Below, piece after piece: positions 1-6,115 of a stretch of DNA of 7,492 nt. The notes beneath the pieces are model-generated. The model worked only from the letters and a program-made list of their open reading frames with translations. It was not told where the DNA came from and searched no databases. The first letter of the stretch is position 1. Each line of letters opens with the position of its first letter. This DNA is from DATDCY01 sp031406795 [NCBI: Candidatus Rokuibacteriota bacterium] (GTDB taxonomy: Bacteria; JAUVQV01): positions 1 through 7,492 of the forward strand of contig JANOHV010000120.1 of NCBI GenBank assembly GCA_031406795.1, in the 5' to 3' direction. A program made the position numbers and the translations under genes.

Positions 1-330
1 CGGGTCGTCGCCACCGTCGACGCGGACGGCGTCCAGCGGGTCGCGATCCTCGGCGGCGGCTACTTTTACGATCCCAACTACGTCGTCGTGAAGGTGAATG
101 TCCCCGTTGAATTCTCGTTGACGAGGGAGTCCGGCATGACGCCCCACGATTTCGTCATCAAGGCGCCCGAGGCGGGGATCAATGTTTCCGCTTCCCTGGA
201 GACCAAAGCCCAGCTCGTAAAGTTCACCCCCACCAAGGTCGGGAAGTATCCCTTCATCTGCAGCAAGTCCTTCTTGTGGATCAACCACCGGAAGAAGGGA
301 ATGGAAGGGATGCTCGAGGTCACGGAGTAG
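1..330 (+). CDS. Cupredoxin-domain protein, 3' part (start lies before the window)
   Basis: Frame 1 is open from the first base to the TAG at 328-330, giving 109 residues of a protein whose N-terminus is outside the window. The fold call rests on a complete set of type-1 copper ligands in the expected order: His49 (TPHDF), Cys87 (PFICS), His96 (INHRKKG) and Met101 (KGMEG). The spacing is Cys-x8-His-x4-Met, and the chain ends in the usual cupredoxin last strand, GMEGMLEVTE. Residues 18-45, with a GGGYFYDPN start, look like the first strands of the domain. Proteins of this type are periplasmic or membrane-tethered electron carriers, or copper-binding domains related to oxidase subunit II. A signal peptide or anchor would be upstream and cannot be checked. 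The internal ATG at 88 would cut the first strands of the fold, so it is not the true start. The DUF4079-like membrane gene follows 24 nt later and is probably a partner. Confidence 0.85.
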   Translation, partial: RVVATVDADGVQRVAILGGGYFYDPNYVVVKVNVPVEFSLTRESGMTPHDFVIKAPEAGINVSASLETKAQLVKFTPTKVGKYPFICSKSFLWINHRKKGMEGMLEVTE

Positions 331-336
331 CGCGGA

Positions 337-352
337 GCGCTTCGGGAAGCGC
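337..352 (+). repeat. Short perfect hairpin in the leader of the membrane-protein gene
   Basis: GCGCTTCGGGAAGCGC is a perfect inverted repeat: 6-bp stem with a four-base CGGG loop, or 7-bp arms around two bases. It fills most of the 24-nt gap between the cupredoxin stop (330) and the ATG at 355, and it covers GGGAAG (344-349), the only purine-rich stretch that could serve as a ribosome-binding site there. It could dampen translation of the downstream gene or be chance in GC-rich DNA. There is no U-tract, so it is not a normal terminator. Confidence 0.4.
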
Positions 353-354
353 CG

Positions 355-786
355 ATGGCCTCCGACAGCGTCGTCTCCGCACTGCAGCTCGCGCATGTGG
401 TCTTCAACACCACGCTGTTTCTCGGGTTCGTCTCCCAGGGCGTGCTGGGGTGGAGGATCCGGAGCCGGAGGGTGGCAGGCGTCCCGCAGGATTTCAGCGT
501 GGTCAAACGGCACCGCGCGCGCGGACCGATCCTCGCGAGCCTGCTGCCCGTCGGCTTTCTCGTCGGCCTGAGCACCGCCTTCCTCCACCATGGGATCTGG
601 GTGCGCTACCCGGCTCATCTCGCCGCCGGCACGGCCCTGTTGGCCCTCGTGGCAGCGGCGGTGCTGGTTTCGCGGCGGATTCGCGGCGCGCAATCGCGCT
701 GGCGGACACCCCACGGCGCCCTCGGGTTGCTGCTGCTGTGCGCGTATCTCGTCCAGATCTACCTGGGGCTGAACATCTTTCTGTAG
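355..786 (+). CDS. Small four-helix membrane protein, DUF4079 / cytochrome b561-like
   Basis: This gene encodes 143 residues and is almost entirely hydrophobic. Four membrane segments are visible at about residues 7-31, 57-77, 87-105 and 121-141, separated by Arg-rich loops (RIRSRR at 34-39, RRIRG at 107-111). Histidines sit at or near helix ends: His14, His53, His78/79, His88 and His120. The pattern of histidines in four helices, with HLAAGT and HGALG stretches, resembles DUF4079 proteins, which are related to b561-type haem b membrane cytochromes. This is a family-level resemblance; haem binding is inferred. The likely role is electron transfer between a membrane carrier and the cupredoxin encoded 24 nt upstream. 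The ATG at 355 is preceded by only a weak ribosome-binding site (GGGAAG) within a hairpin. The stop lies one base from the stop of the opposing DUF502 gene. Confidence 0.72.
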   Translation: MASDSVVSALQLAHVVFNTTLFLGFVSQGVLGWRIRSRRVAGVPQDFSVVKRHRARGPILASLLPVGFLVGLSTAFLHHGIWVRYPAHLAAGTALLALVAAAVLVSRRIRGAQSRWRTPHGALGLLLLCAYLVQIYLGLNIFL

Positions 787-787
787 C

Positions 788-1369
788 CTAATCCCGGTGT
801 TCGCCCAGGTGGATCATGCCGCCGGAGACGATGAATTTCATCGCCGCCTGCGCCGAGATGCCGACGACGCGGACCCGCTCGCGCGGGACGATGTAGAGCT
901 CCCCCGAAAAATTGTACGAATGGGGGAAGTAGACGGCGACCTTCTCCCGCAGCCCGAGTTCGGTCAGGTCATCCTGCGTGATGAAGCCGAGTTTCTCGAG
1001 ATCCGAAACGCCGCTCATCTGCACGACGACCGGGTGGCTGAACCGCCGCTCTTTGGCGAACAGCGCCGAGAGCAGGTCGCGGACGGCGCCCTCGATCATG
1101 CCGATCAGCGGCGCGCGCTGCAGAAGCTTGCGGGTGAAGGCCTTGAACGGGCGGGCGATGATGGTCGAGCCGAGCCACCCGAGCAGGGTCAGCAGGGTCA
1201 GCAGCGTGAGGACGCCGAGTCCGGGGATGTGCGTTCCGAAGAACCCCTCCTCGATTCTTCGCACCGGGGCGTCGACCAGCGTGAAGACCCGGTAGAGGAC
1301 GTAGGCGGTGATCCCGAGCGGCGCGATGTAGAGGAAGCCCTGGAAGAAGTAACCGACGAGTCGTTTCAC
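788..1369 (-). CDS. DUF502 family inner-membrane protein
   Basis: This gene encodes 193 residues, the usual size for DUF502. It has two membrane segments (about 8-32 and 50-72) followed by a soluble C-terminal region. Family-like stretches are the N-terminal basic start leading to YIAPLGITAYVLY, the HIPGLGVL turn before helix 2, RAPLIGMIEGAVRDL (85-99), the YFPHSYNFSGELYIVP region (147-162), and the conserved end ISAQAAMKFIVSGGM (171-185). The start is GTG at 1369-1367. The MKRLVGYFF beginning matches how the family begins, and the only nearby ATG (1377-1375) is out of frame. The function of DUF502 is not established in bacteria; plant homologues (COV family) are membrane proteins involved in vascular patterning. 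The gene is transcribed away from the zinc-ribbon/PBP operon and ends one base from the opposing gene, so it is probably a single-gene unit. Confidence 0.88.
   Translation of the reverse strand: MKRLVGYFFQGFLYIAPLGITAYVLYRVFTLVDAPVRRIEEGFFGTHIPGLGVLTLLTLLTLLGWLGSTIIARPFKAFTRKLLQRAPLIGMIEGAVRDLLSALFAKERRFSHPVVVQMSGVSDLEKLGFITQDDLTELGLREKVAVYFPHSYNFSGELYIVPRERVRVVGISAQAAMKFIVSGGMIHLGEHRD
1182..1208. repeat. 9-bp tandem repeat, three copies, inside DUF502 helix 2
   Basis: AGCAGGGTC occurs twice exactly (1182-1190, 1191-1199), and a third copy with two mismatches follows (AGCAGCGTG, 1200-1208). On the coding (minus) strand it is in frame and encodes the repeating LTLLTLLTLL of the second membrane helix. 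Copy gain or loss would change the helix by three residues without a frameshift, so it is a potential slippage site. Confidence 0.8.
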
Positions 1370-1443
1370 ACCGACATTCTGACCACTTTCCCCCGGCCGT
1401 CAAGGGGGAGGCAGCGGCCCGCCCCGGAAATGCCGGGCGCTCC

Positions 1444-1472
1444 TTGCCAAACGGGGCAATGGGTCCTATCTT
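1444..1472 (+). promoter_or_regulatory. Predicted sigma70-type promoter for the zinc-ribbon/PBP operon
   Basis: TTGCCA (1444-1449, five of six to TTGACA) is followed after 17 bases by TATCTT (1467-1472, four of six to TATAAT). A start near 1479-1481 would leave a leader of about 90 nt before the ATG at 1569. The -35 box is part of an inverted repeat, TTGCC-N6-GGCAA (1444-1459), that could be an operator. A shorter GAAC-N3-GTTC dyad (1473-1483) overlaps the predicted start point. Between here and the gene there is an 8-nt direct repeat, CGGTTCCG (1493-1500 and 1527-1534), of unknown meaning. The rest of the 1370-1568 region holds no gene or RNA that I recognise. This is a pattern match only. 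Confidence 0.4.
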
Positions 1473-1568
1473 GAACGAAGTTCCCGCGGGGCCGGTTCCG
1501 TCACGGGGGGCACCCGGCTGCGGCAGCGGTTCCGGGCTGTTCGGCGACCATGAACGGGGGGAGGGGCC

Positions 1569-1970
1569 ATGGATTTCTTCGACAAGATGAAGGACGGCAT
1601 CAGCAAAGGCATCGACACCATCGGCGCCAAGGGCAAGGAGTTGATGGAGGACACGCAGACGCAGCTGCAGATCAGCAGCCTGCGGGACAAGAGGAAGAAG
1701 GCTCTTGGAGATCTCGGCGCGCTGGCGTACGCCCTGGTGCAGAAGGGGGCGCTCGCCGACGAGGCGGCGCAGGCGGCGTCCCGGACGATCGGCTCCCTGG
1801 ATCAGGAGATTGCGGCCAAGCAGGCGCTGCTCGATCAGAGTGGCGACGAAACGAAACCCGCAGGCGCGGTGGTTCCCAAGGCCGGCTCGGCCCTGGTGAA
1901 GTGCGACTGCGGCGCTGAAATCGCCACCGGCGTGAAGTTCTGCTCGGCCTGCGGCAAGCAGCTCGGTTAG
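1569..1970 (+). CDS. Zinc-ribbon protein with N-terminal helical region
   Basis: This gene encodes 133 residues and is probably cytoplasmic. Residues 1-92 are strongly helix-forming and charged (MDFFDKMKDGISKGIDTIG, then a heptad-like stretch from about 31 to 90), consistent with an amphipathic or coiled-coil segment. A short Pro/Ala/Gly linker (about 93-110) leads to a C-terminal zinc ribbon with Cys112-x-Cys114 and Cys125-x2-Cys128 (the FCSACGKQLG ending is typical of these ribbons). The first pair is C-x-C instead of the common C-x2-C. The protein probably works by protein-protein or membrane contact, but its function is unknown. The ATG at 1569 has a very purine-rich site just upstream (GGGGGGAGGGG, 1556-1566). 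An ATG at 1550 is in another frame and gives an implausible Arg/Gly-rich product. It is the first gene of the run leading to the PBP, 15 nt away and in the same reading frame. Confidence 0.8.
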   Translation: MDFFDKMKDGISKGIDTIGAKGKELMEDTQTQLQISSLRDKRKKALGDLGALAYALVQKGALADEAAQAASRTIGSLDQEIAAKQALLDQSGDETKPAGAVVPKAGSALVKCDCGAEIATGVKFCSACGKQLG

Positions 1971-1976
1971 CGCTCC

Positions 1977-1980
1977 GGAG
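1977..1980 (+). promoter_or_regulatory. Ribosome-binding site that decides the TTG start of the PBP gene
   Basis: GGAG lies 5 nt before the TTG at 1986. The next in-frame start candidate, GTG at 2031, has no purine-rich site in front and would begin right at the membrane helix, removing the short basic cytoplasmic tail. No other in-frame start codon exists between the upstream stop (1968-1970) and 1986. Confidence 0.6.
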
Positions 1981-1985
1981 ATTTT

Positions 1986-4007
1986 TTGGGCGGCGGAAAC
2001 GTCAAGTCCGGGACGCGCCTCGCCGTCGGTGTGCGTCTGACCTTCTTCGCCGCGTTCTTCGTCGCTGTCATCGGGGCGGCGGCGCTTGGCGGGCGATGGG
2101 TCTTCTCCCATGCGGTTGCCATCCGCCGCCTCGCCCACGGTCCCACGGACAGCGTCTTTCTCGATGCGGGCGGCACGCCGTGGTTTCCGCTCGCGCCGCG
2201 GCGGCGGGAGGTCGCGCTCGAGCGCGTATCCCCGTCGCTGCGCGCTGCGGTCGTGGCCATCGAGGATCACCGCTTCTTCAGCCATCACGGCATCGATCCG
2301 CGAGCCGTCGCCCGCGCCCTTGCCCACAATGTGCGCGCGGGCGGGAGGACCGAGGGGGCGAGCACGATCACCCAGCAGCTCGCGCGGACGCTCTTTCTCT
2401 CCCGCGAGCGATCCGTCAGTCGCAAGGCGCGCGAAGCGCTGCTCGCCCTGCTGCTGGAGTCACAGCTCTCCAAAAAACGCATCCTCGAACTCTACCTCAA
2501 CCATGTGCCTCTCGGCGGCGTGTATGGCGTGGAGGCCTTCGCGCTGGATTTCTTCGGCAAGTCCGCCGCCGACCTCACCCTTGCCGAGGCCGCCCTCCTC
2601 GCAGCGGTCATCCGGGCGCCCAGCGCCCTCTCGCCGAGGTCGCACTTCGACGCCGCCCTGTCTCGCAGCCGCCTGGTGCTCTCGCGCATGCGAGATGTGG
2701 GTGCGATCACGGCGGCCGAGGAGCGCGCTGCGCTCGAGGAGAGGGTGCGCATCGCCCCGGAGCCTCCCGCCGACCTCACGCTCTCGGGCTACGCCCAGGA
2801 GTACCTGCGGCGCGCCTTTCGACAGCGCGCCGGCGACGAGGTTCCGGTCGGCTGGCGCATCGGTACCACCTTTCGGATCGCGTTGCAGCAGGCCGCCGAG
2901 GATGCCCTCTCGGAGGGTCTGACGCGCCTGGCCCGCCCGGGTCTGCAGGCGGCCCTCGTTGCGATCGACCCGCAGACCGGCGACCTTCTTGCGCTCGTGG
3001 GGGGCTCCGACTTCCGTGCCTCTCCCTTCAATCGGGCGATCCTCGCGCGGCGCCAGACGGGGTCGGCGTTCAAACCGTTCGTCTTCGCGGCCGGGCTCGC
3101 GCGCGACGGCTCTCCCGTGACGCGCGTCCCCGGCATCGCGTCGCCCGGGTTCGCGGCAGCCCTCCAGGAGTCCGGCGGGCGCGCGGACCCGGACGATCCG
3201 GCAGGATCGCTGACCTGGCGCGAGGCGCTCTTCGAGTCGAACAACGAGGCGGCCGTTGCGGTGCTCCAGAGCGTCGGCACGCCGGCGGTGCTCGATCTGG
3301 CGCTCCAGGTCGGCCTCACGGGGCAGCCGGACGTGCCGTCGCTCGCGCTGGGCACCGGGCTCGCGACACCGCTCGAGCTCGCCGTCGCCTACGCCCCGTT
3401 CGCGAACGGCGGCTGGGCGGTCGACACGCGGGCGATCCGGGCGATCGAGGACCAGCGCGGCGCGGTCATCTATGAGGATGCCGGGGCGCGGCGCCGCGTC
3501 CTCACGGCCCCGGCGGCGTTCCAGGTGCTCTCGATGCTGCAGGACGTCGTGGAGCGCGGCACGGGGGCCGCGGCGCAGAGCCTCGGCTTCCCGGTCGCCG
3601 GGAAGACCGGCACCACCGACGAGTATCACGACGCCTGGTTCGTCGGGTTCTCCTCGCGCCTCGTGGCCGGCGTCTGGGTCGGGTTCGACCAGCCGAAACC
3701 CATCGGCGAGGAGTCCTCCGCCGCCAGAGTCGCCCTGCCGGTCTGGACGGCGTTCATGCGCCGCGCGGCGGTGGTCCTGCCGCCCGGCGAGTTCGAAGCG
3801 CCGCCGGAGATGGAGGCGGTGGAGCTCTGCAGCGTCTCGTTCGAGACCGCCTCGGAGCGGTGCCCGACGTACACCGAGCATTTCAAGGCGGGGGACGTCG
3901 TGCCGCAGCGCCCCTGCCCGATCCACGGGGGTTCGCTGCGCAAGCGCGTGGGGCGCGCCGTCGGCGGATTCTTCGAGCGCGTCCGGGGCTTCTTCCAGCG
4001 GAGGTGA
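1986..4007 (+). CDS. Class A penicillin-binding protein (bifunctional transglycosylase/transpeptidase, PBP1A type)
   Basis: The product is 673 residues. It polymerises lipid II into glycan strands and cross-links the stem peptides on the periplasmic face of the inner membrane. A short cytoplasmic N-terminus is followed by one membrane helix (about 18-39). The GT51 glycosyltransferase domain (about 78-250) has all its motifs: AIEDHRFFSHHG (91-102, catalytic Glu93), GASTITQQLART (124-135), and RKAREALLALLLES followed by KKRILELYLN (146-172, second acidic site around Glu158). The transpeptidase domain (about 320-590) has SxxK with catalytic Ser360 (TGSAFKPF), SxN at 418-420 (SNN) and KTG at 540-542 (GKTGTT), so both activities look intact. 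It is shorter than enterobacterial PBP1A, with little room for an extra domain between GT and TP. The tail carries Cys615, Cys626, Cys644 and His647, then a basic, aromatic stretch (651-673). The stop overlaps the ribosome-binding site of the next gene. Confidence 0.95.
   Translation: MGGGNVKSGTRLAVGVRLTFFAAFFVAVIGAAALGGRWVFSHAVAIRRLAHGPTDSVFLDAGGTPWFPLAPRRREVALERVSPSLRAAVVAIEDHRFFSHHGIDPRAVARALAHNVRAGGRTEGASTITQQLARTLFLSRERSVSRKAREALLALLLESQLSKKRILELYLNHVPLGGVYGVEAFALDFFGKSAADLTLAEAALLAAVIRAPSALSPRSHFDAALSRSRLVLSRMRDVGAITAAEERAALEERVRIAPEPPADLTLSGYAQEYLRRAFRQRAGDEVPVGWRIGTTFRIALQQAAEDALSEGLTRLARPGLQAALVAIDPQTGDLLALVGGSDFRASPFNRAILARRQTGSAFKPFVFAAGLARDGSPVTRVPGIASPGFAAALQESGGRADPDDPAGSLTWREALFESNNEAAVAVLQSVGTPAVLDLALQVGLTGQPDVPSLALGTGLATPLELAVAYAPFANGGWAVDTRAIRAIEDQRGAVIYEDAGARRRVLTAPAAFQVLSMLQDVVERGTGAAAQSLGFPVAGKTGTTDEYHDAWFVGFSSRLVAGVWVGFDQPKPIGEESSAARVALPVWTAFMRRAAVVLPPGEFEAPPEMEAVELCSVSFETASERCPTYTEHFKAGDVVPQRPCPIHGGSLRKRVGRAVGGFFERVRGFFQRR
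4000..4004 (+). promoter_or_regulatory. Ribosome-binding site that decides the GTG start of the spermidine-synthase-like gene
   Basis: A perfect GGAGG overlaps the last codons of the PBP gene and lies 8 nt before the GTG at 4013. The other GTG (4004-4006) overlaps the GGAGG itself and cannot use it. The upstream ATG at 3860 would place about 50 low-complexity Arg/Gly-rich residues, read out of frame from the PBP gene, ahead of the first membrane helix. Confidence 0.75.
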
Positions 4008-4012
4008 CGGGC

Positions 4013-6115
4013 GTGCTTTCGGGTTCACCCCGACCGATTCTGCTTGCCGTTGTCGCCGCCGGCGTCTCGTCGGTCGTGACCCAGTTGCTGCTGATCCGCG
4101 AGTTTCTCGCGACCTTTCACGGCAACGAGTTCGTGATCGCCTTCATCCTGTTCACCTGGCTGCTCCTCGGTGGAACGGGAGCCTGGCTTGCGAAGATCGT
4201 CGCCGATCGCCGGCCGGCCGGGGCCGGGGCCCTCGGCGGGCTGTCGCTGGCGCTGGCGGGCCTCACGCCCGCGCTGTTCTTCGCCGTCCGCGGCCTGCGC
4301 GACGTCTTCTTCATCCAGGGCACGTCGGTTGGTTTCTATCCGACGCTGGCCTACATCTTCGGCACGCTCGCGCCCTACTGTCTGCTGGTCGGCTTTCTTC
4401 TGCCCTACAGCCTGTTTGTGCTCCGCGCCGGGCGATCCGGCTACTCGGGCGCGTTCGTCTACATGACCGACAACCTCGGCGATGCGGCGGGTGGCGCCTT
4501 GTTCGCCTTCGCCCTGGTTCACCTGGTTACGCCGCTGCAGGCGGTTCTGATCGCCAACCTGCCGCTTCTGGGAATCGGTTGGTACCTGGCGGGCTCCGGC
4601 AGCCGCTTCAATCCCGCGACCCTGATCGCCGCCGGCGCCGCGCTGGCGCTCCTCGTGGCCGGTGTCTTCGGGGAAAGGCAGTCGCTCGCGACCGGCGCGG
4701 CGCAGCTCGTCCATTATCAGGAGTCCCGCCACGGCCGGATCACGGTCTTCAAGGACCGGGAGCAGTACACTCTGTTCAGCGACGGCGCCCCGGTCTTGAG
4801 CACCCAGAACCAGGGCGTTGCCGAAGAGGCGATCCATTTCCCGCTCTCGCAGCTGGACGACGTCGACTCGCTGCTGCTCATCTCGGCCGTGGGCGGCATG
4901 CTCGCCGAGGTCGAGAAGTACCGCCCGGCTCGCGTCGATTACGTGGAGCTGGACCCGGCCATGAGTACGGTCGAGTTCTCGTACGGACTGTTGCGCACGA
5001 TCCCCGGCCTCGAGATCATCAACCAGGACGCCCGCCGCTGGCTCCGGATGACCGGCCGGAGCTACGACGCGATCATCGTCAACCTGCGGGAGCCGGAGAC
5101 CTTCCAGACAAACCGTTTCTTCACCGACCGCTTCTTCGCCCTGGCGAAGAGCCGCCTGGCACCGGGGGGGATTCTCTCCTTCAGCATGGAGGGGTTCGAC
5201 AGCTACCTCGCCGAACCCCAACGCCGGAAGCTCTCGATCCTCAAGGCCACGGTGGGGCGGCACTTCAGGAATGTCCTGCTGTTGCCGGGGCAGAGCACGG
5301 TTTTTCTCTGCCGCGACCAGCCGATCGATGCCGATATCCCGGCGCGCCTGCGGGCGAAGGGGATCGTCGCCGACTACATCAGCGGTTACTACGAGGGCGA
5401 CGTGACGCCCGAACGCATCGAGCGGCTGAACGGGCTTCTCGTCGCCGGAGTTGCCGCGAACCAGGACGCGTCGCCCCGCCTGATGCGCGTGATGTTTTCG
5501 CAGTGGTTCGCCAAGTTCGACTCGTCGCCGGTCTGGTTCGCGACGGCGCTGTGCGTGCTGACGCTGCTGTATGTCAGCCGACTCCGCCGCGCGGAATTTT
5601 CCCTCTTCACCACCGGCGCCACGGCGATGGGAGCCGAGGTCCTGGTCATATTCGCCTTTCAGATATTCTTGGGGTATATCTACCGCGAGATTGGCTTGAT
5701 CATCACCGTGTTTCTGGCGGGGCTGCTGCCCGGCGCGTGGCTGGGCAACCGCTTGAGCGGCCGGGGGAGGAGCGTCTTGATGGGCACCGATCTTCTGCTC
5801 ATGCTGTTGTTGGCCGGATTCCTGCTGGCCTTGAGCCAGGGCGGCGACCGGCTGCCGGTGAGTTTCTACCTCGTCTTCGGGTTCGCCGTGTCTGTTGCCT
5901 GCGGCTGCCAGTTTCCGGCGGCGCTGCAGCTCGGCGGCGCCGGCAACACGGCTGCGGCGCGCGTTTTTTCGGCCGATCTCGTCGGCGCCGCCTGCGGCAC
6001 CCTGGTGACCAGCGTCGTGTTGATCCCCTGGCTCGGTCTCTTTCCGGCGATCCTGTGCCTGATCAGCCTGAAGTCCGTGAGCTTTGTGCTCATGGCGGCG
6101 ACCCATGACGCGTAG
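4013..6115 (+). CDS. Membrane-embedded spermidine-synthase-like protein (fused TM-SpeE-TM)
   Basis: The product has 700 residues in three parts. Residues 8-219 hold six or seven membrane helices. Residues about 230-435 form a spermidine-synthase-like Rossmann domain. Residues 505-695 hold another six or seven helices. In the middle domain, YQESRHGRITVFKD (235-248), LFSDGAPVLSTQNQ (254-267) and EEAIHFPLSQLD (271-282) match the substrate-side strands of SpeE. YVELDPAM (310-317) is the acidic loop that usually binds the ribose of the nucleoside, and NQDARRWL (337-344) is the adenine loop. Two sites differ from true enzymes: the glycine loop reads LLISAVGGML (288-297) in place of a GGGDGG type, and the usual catalytic D-x-x-D-P is N357-L-R-E360-P361. 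A NQDASPRL stretch (483-490), resembling one I remember from such fusions, precedes the second membrane block. Polyamine synthesis is therefore uncertain; binding of SAM, decarboxylated SAM or a relative is plausible. Its start is 5 nt after the PBP stop and its end overlaps the next gene by 11 nt. Confidence 0.85.
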   Translation: MLSGSPRPILLAVVAAGVSSVVTQLLLIREFLATFHGNEFVIAFILFTWLLLGGTGAWLAKIVADRRPAGAGALGGLSLALAGLTPALFFAVRGLRDVFFIQGTSVGFYPTLAYIFGTLAPYCLLVGFLLPYSLFVLRAGRSGYSGAFVYMTDNLGDAAGGALFAFALVHLVTPLQAVLIANLPLLGIGWYLAGSGSRFNPATLIAAGAALALLVAGVFGERQSLATGAAQLVHYQESRHGRITVFKDREQYTLFSDGAPVLSTQNQGVAEEAIHFPLSQLDDVDSLLLISAVGGMLAEVEKYRPARVDYVELDPAMSTVEFSYGLLRTIPGLEIINQDARRWLRMTGRSYDAIIVNLREPETFQTNRFFTDRFFALAKSRLAPGGILSFSMEGFDSYLAEPQRRKLSILKATVGRHFRNVLLLPGQSTVFLCRDQPIDADIPARLRAKGIVADYISGYYEGDVTPERIERLNGLLVAGVAANQDASPRLMRVMFSQWFAKFDSSPVWFATALCVLTLLYVSRLRRAEFSLFTTGATAMGAEVLVIFAFQIFLGYIYREIGLIITVFLAGLLPGAWLGNRLSGRGRSVLMGTDLLLMLLLAGFLLALSQGGDRLPVSFYLVFGFAVSVACGCQFPAALQLGGAGNTAAARVFSADLVGAACGTLVTSVVLIPWLGLFPAILCLISLKSVSFVLMAATHDA

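Noticed and set aside
829-843. 15-nt dyad CGATGAA-T-TTCATCG
   Set aside because: It lies inside the conserved C-terminal codons of DUF502 with a one-base loop, so it is probably incidental.
1376-1402. Promoter for the DUF502 gene on the minus strand (TTGACG with CAGAAT)
   Set aside because: The spacing is only 15 bases and the start would fall almost on the GTG, so the support is too weak to list.
797-1474. 225-residue plus-strand open frame over the DUF502 gene
   Set aside because: It is Asp/Glu/Arg-rich and antisense to DUF502, whose helices and family motifs are clear.
1550-1918. ATG at 1550 as an alternative small gene
   Set aside because: Its product is Gly/Arg-rich without motifs, while the frame starting at 1569 gives a well-formed helical region and a zinc ribbon and has a better-placed ribosome-binding site.
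2460-4028. 522-residue minus-strand open frame under the PBP gene
   Set aside because: It is an antisense shadow of the PBP gene with composition unlike a folded protein and no recognisable motif.
6084-6104. TTG at 6084 as the start of the radical SAM gene
   Set aside because: It would add seven residues before the Tat-like signal and lengthen the overlap. The ATG at 6105 gives a normal twin-arginine signal length.
3256-6108. 950-residue open frame on the plus strand
   Set aside because: It is Arg/Ser/Pro-rich low-complexity translation, typical of an out-of-frame reading of GC-rich genes. It runs across the PBP and the SpeE-like genes, both of which have clear motifs in other frames.
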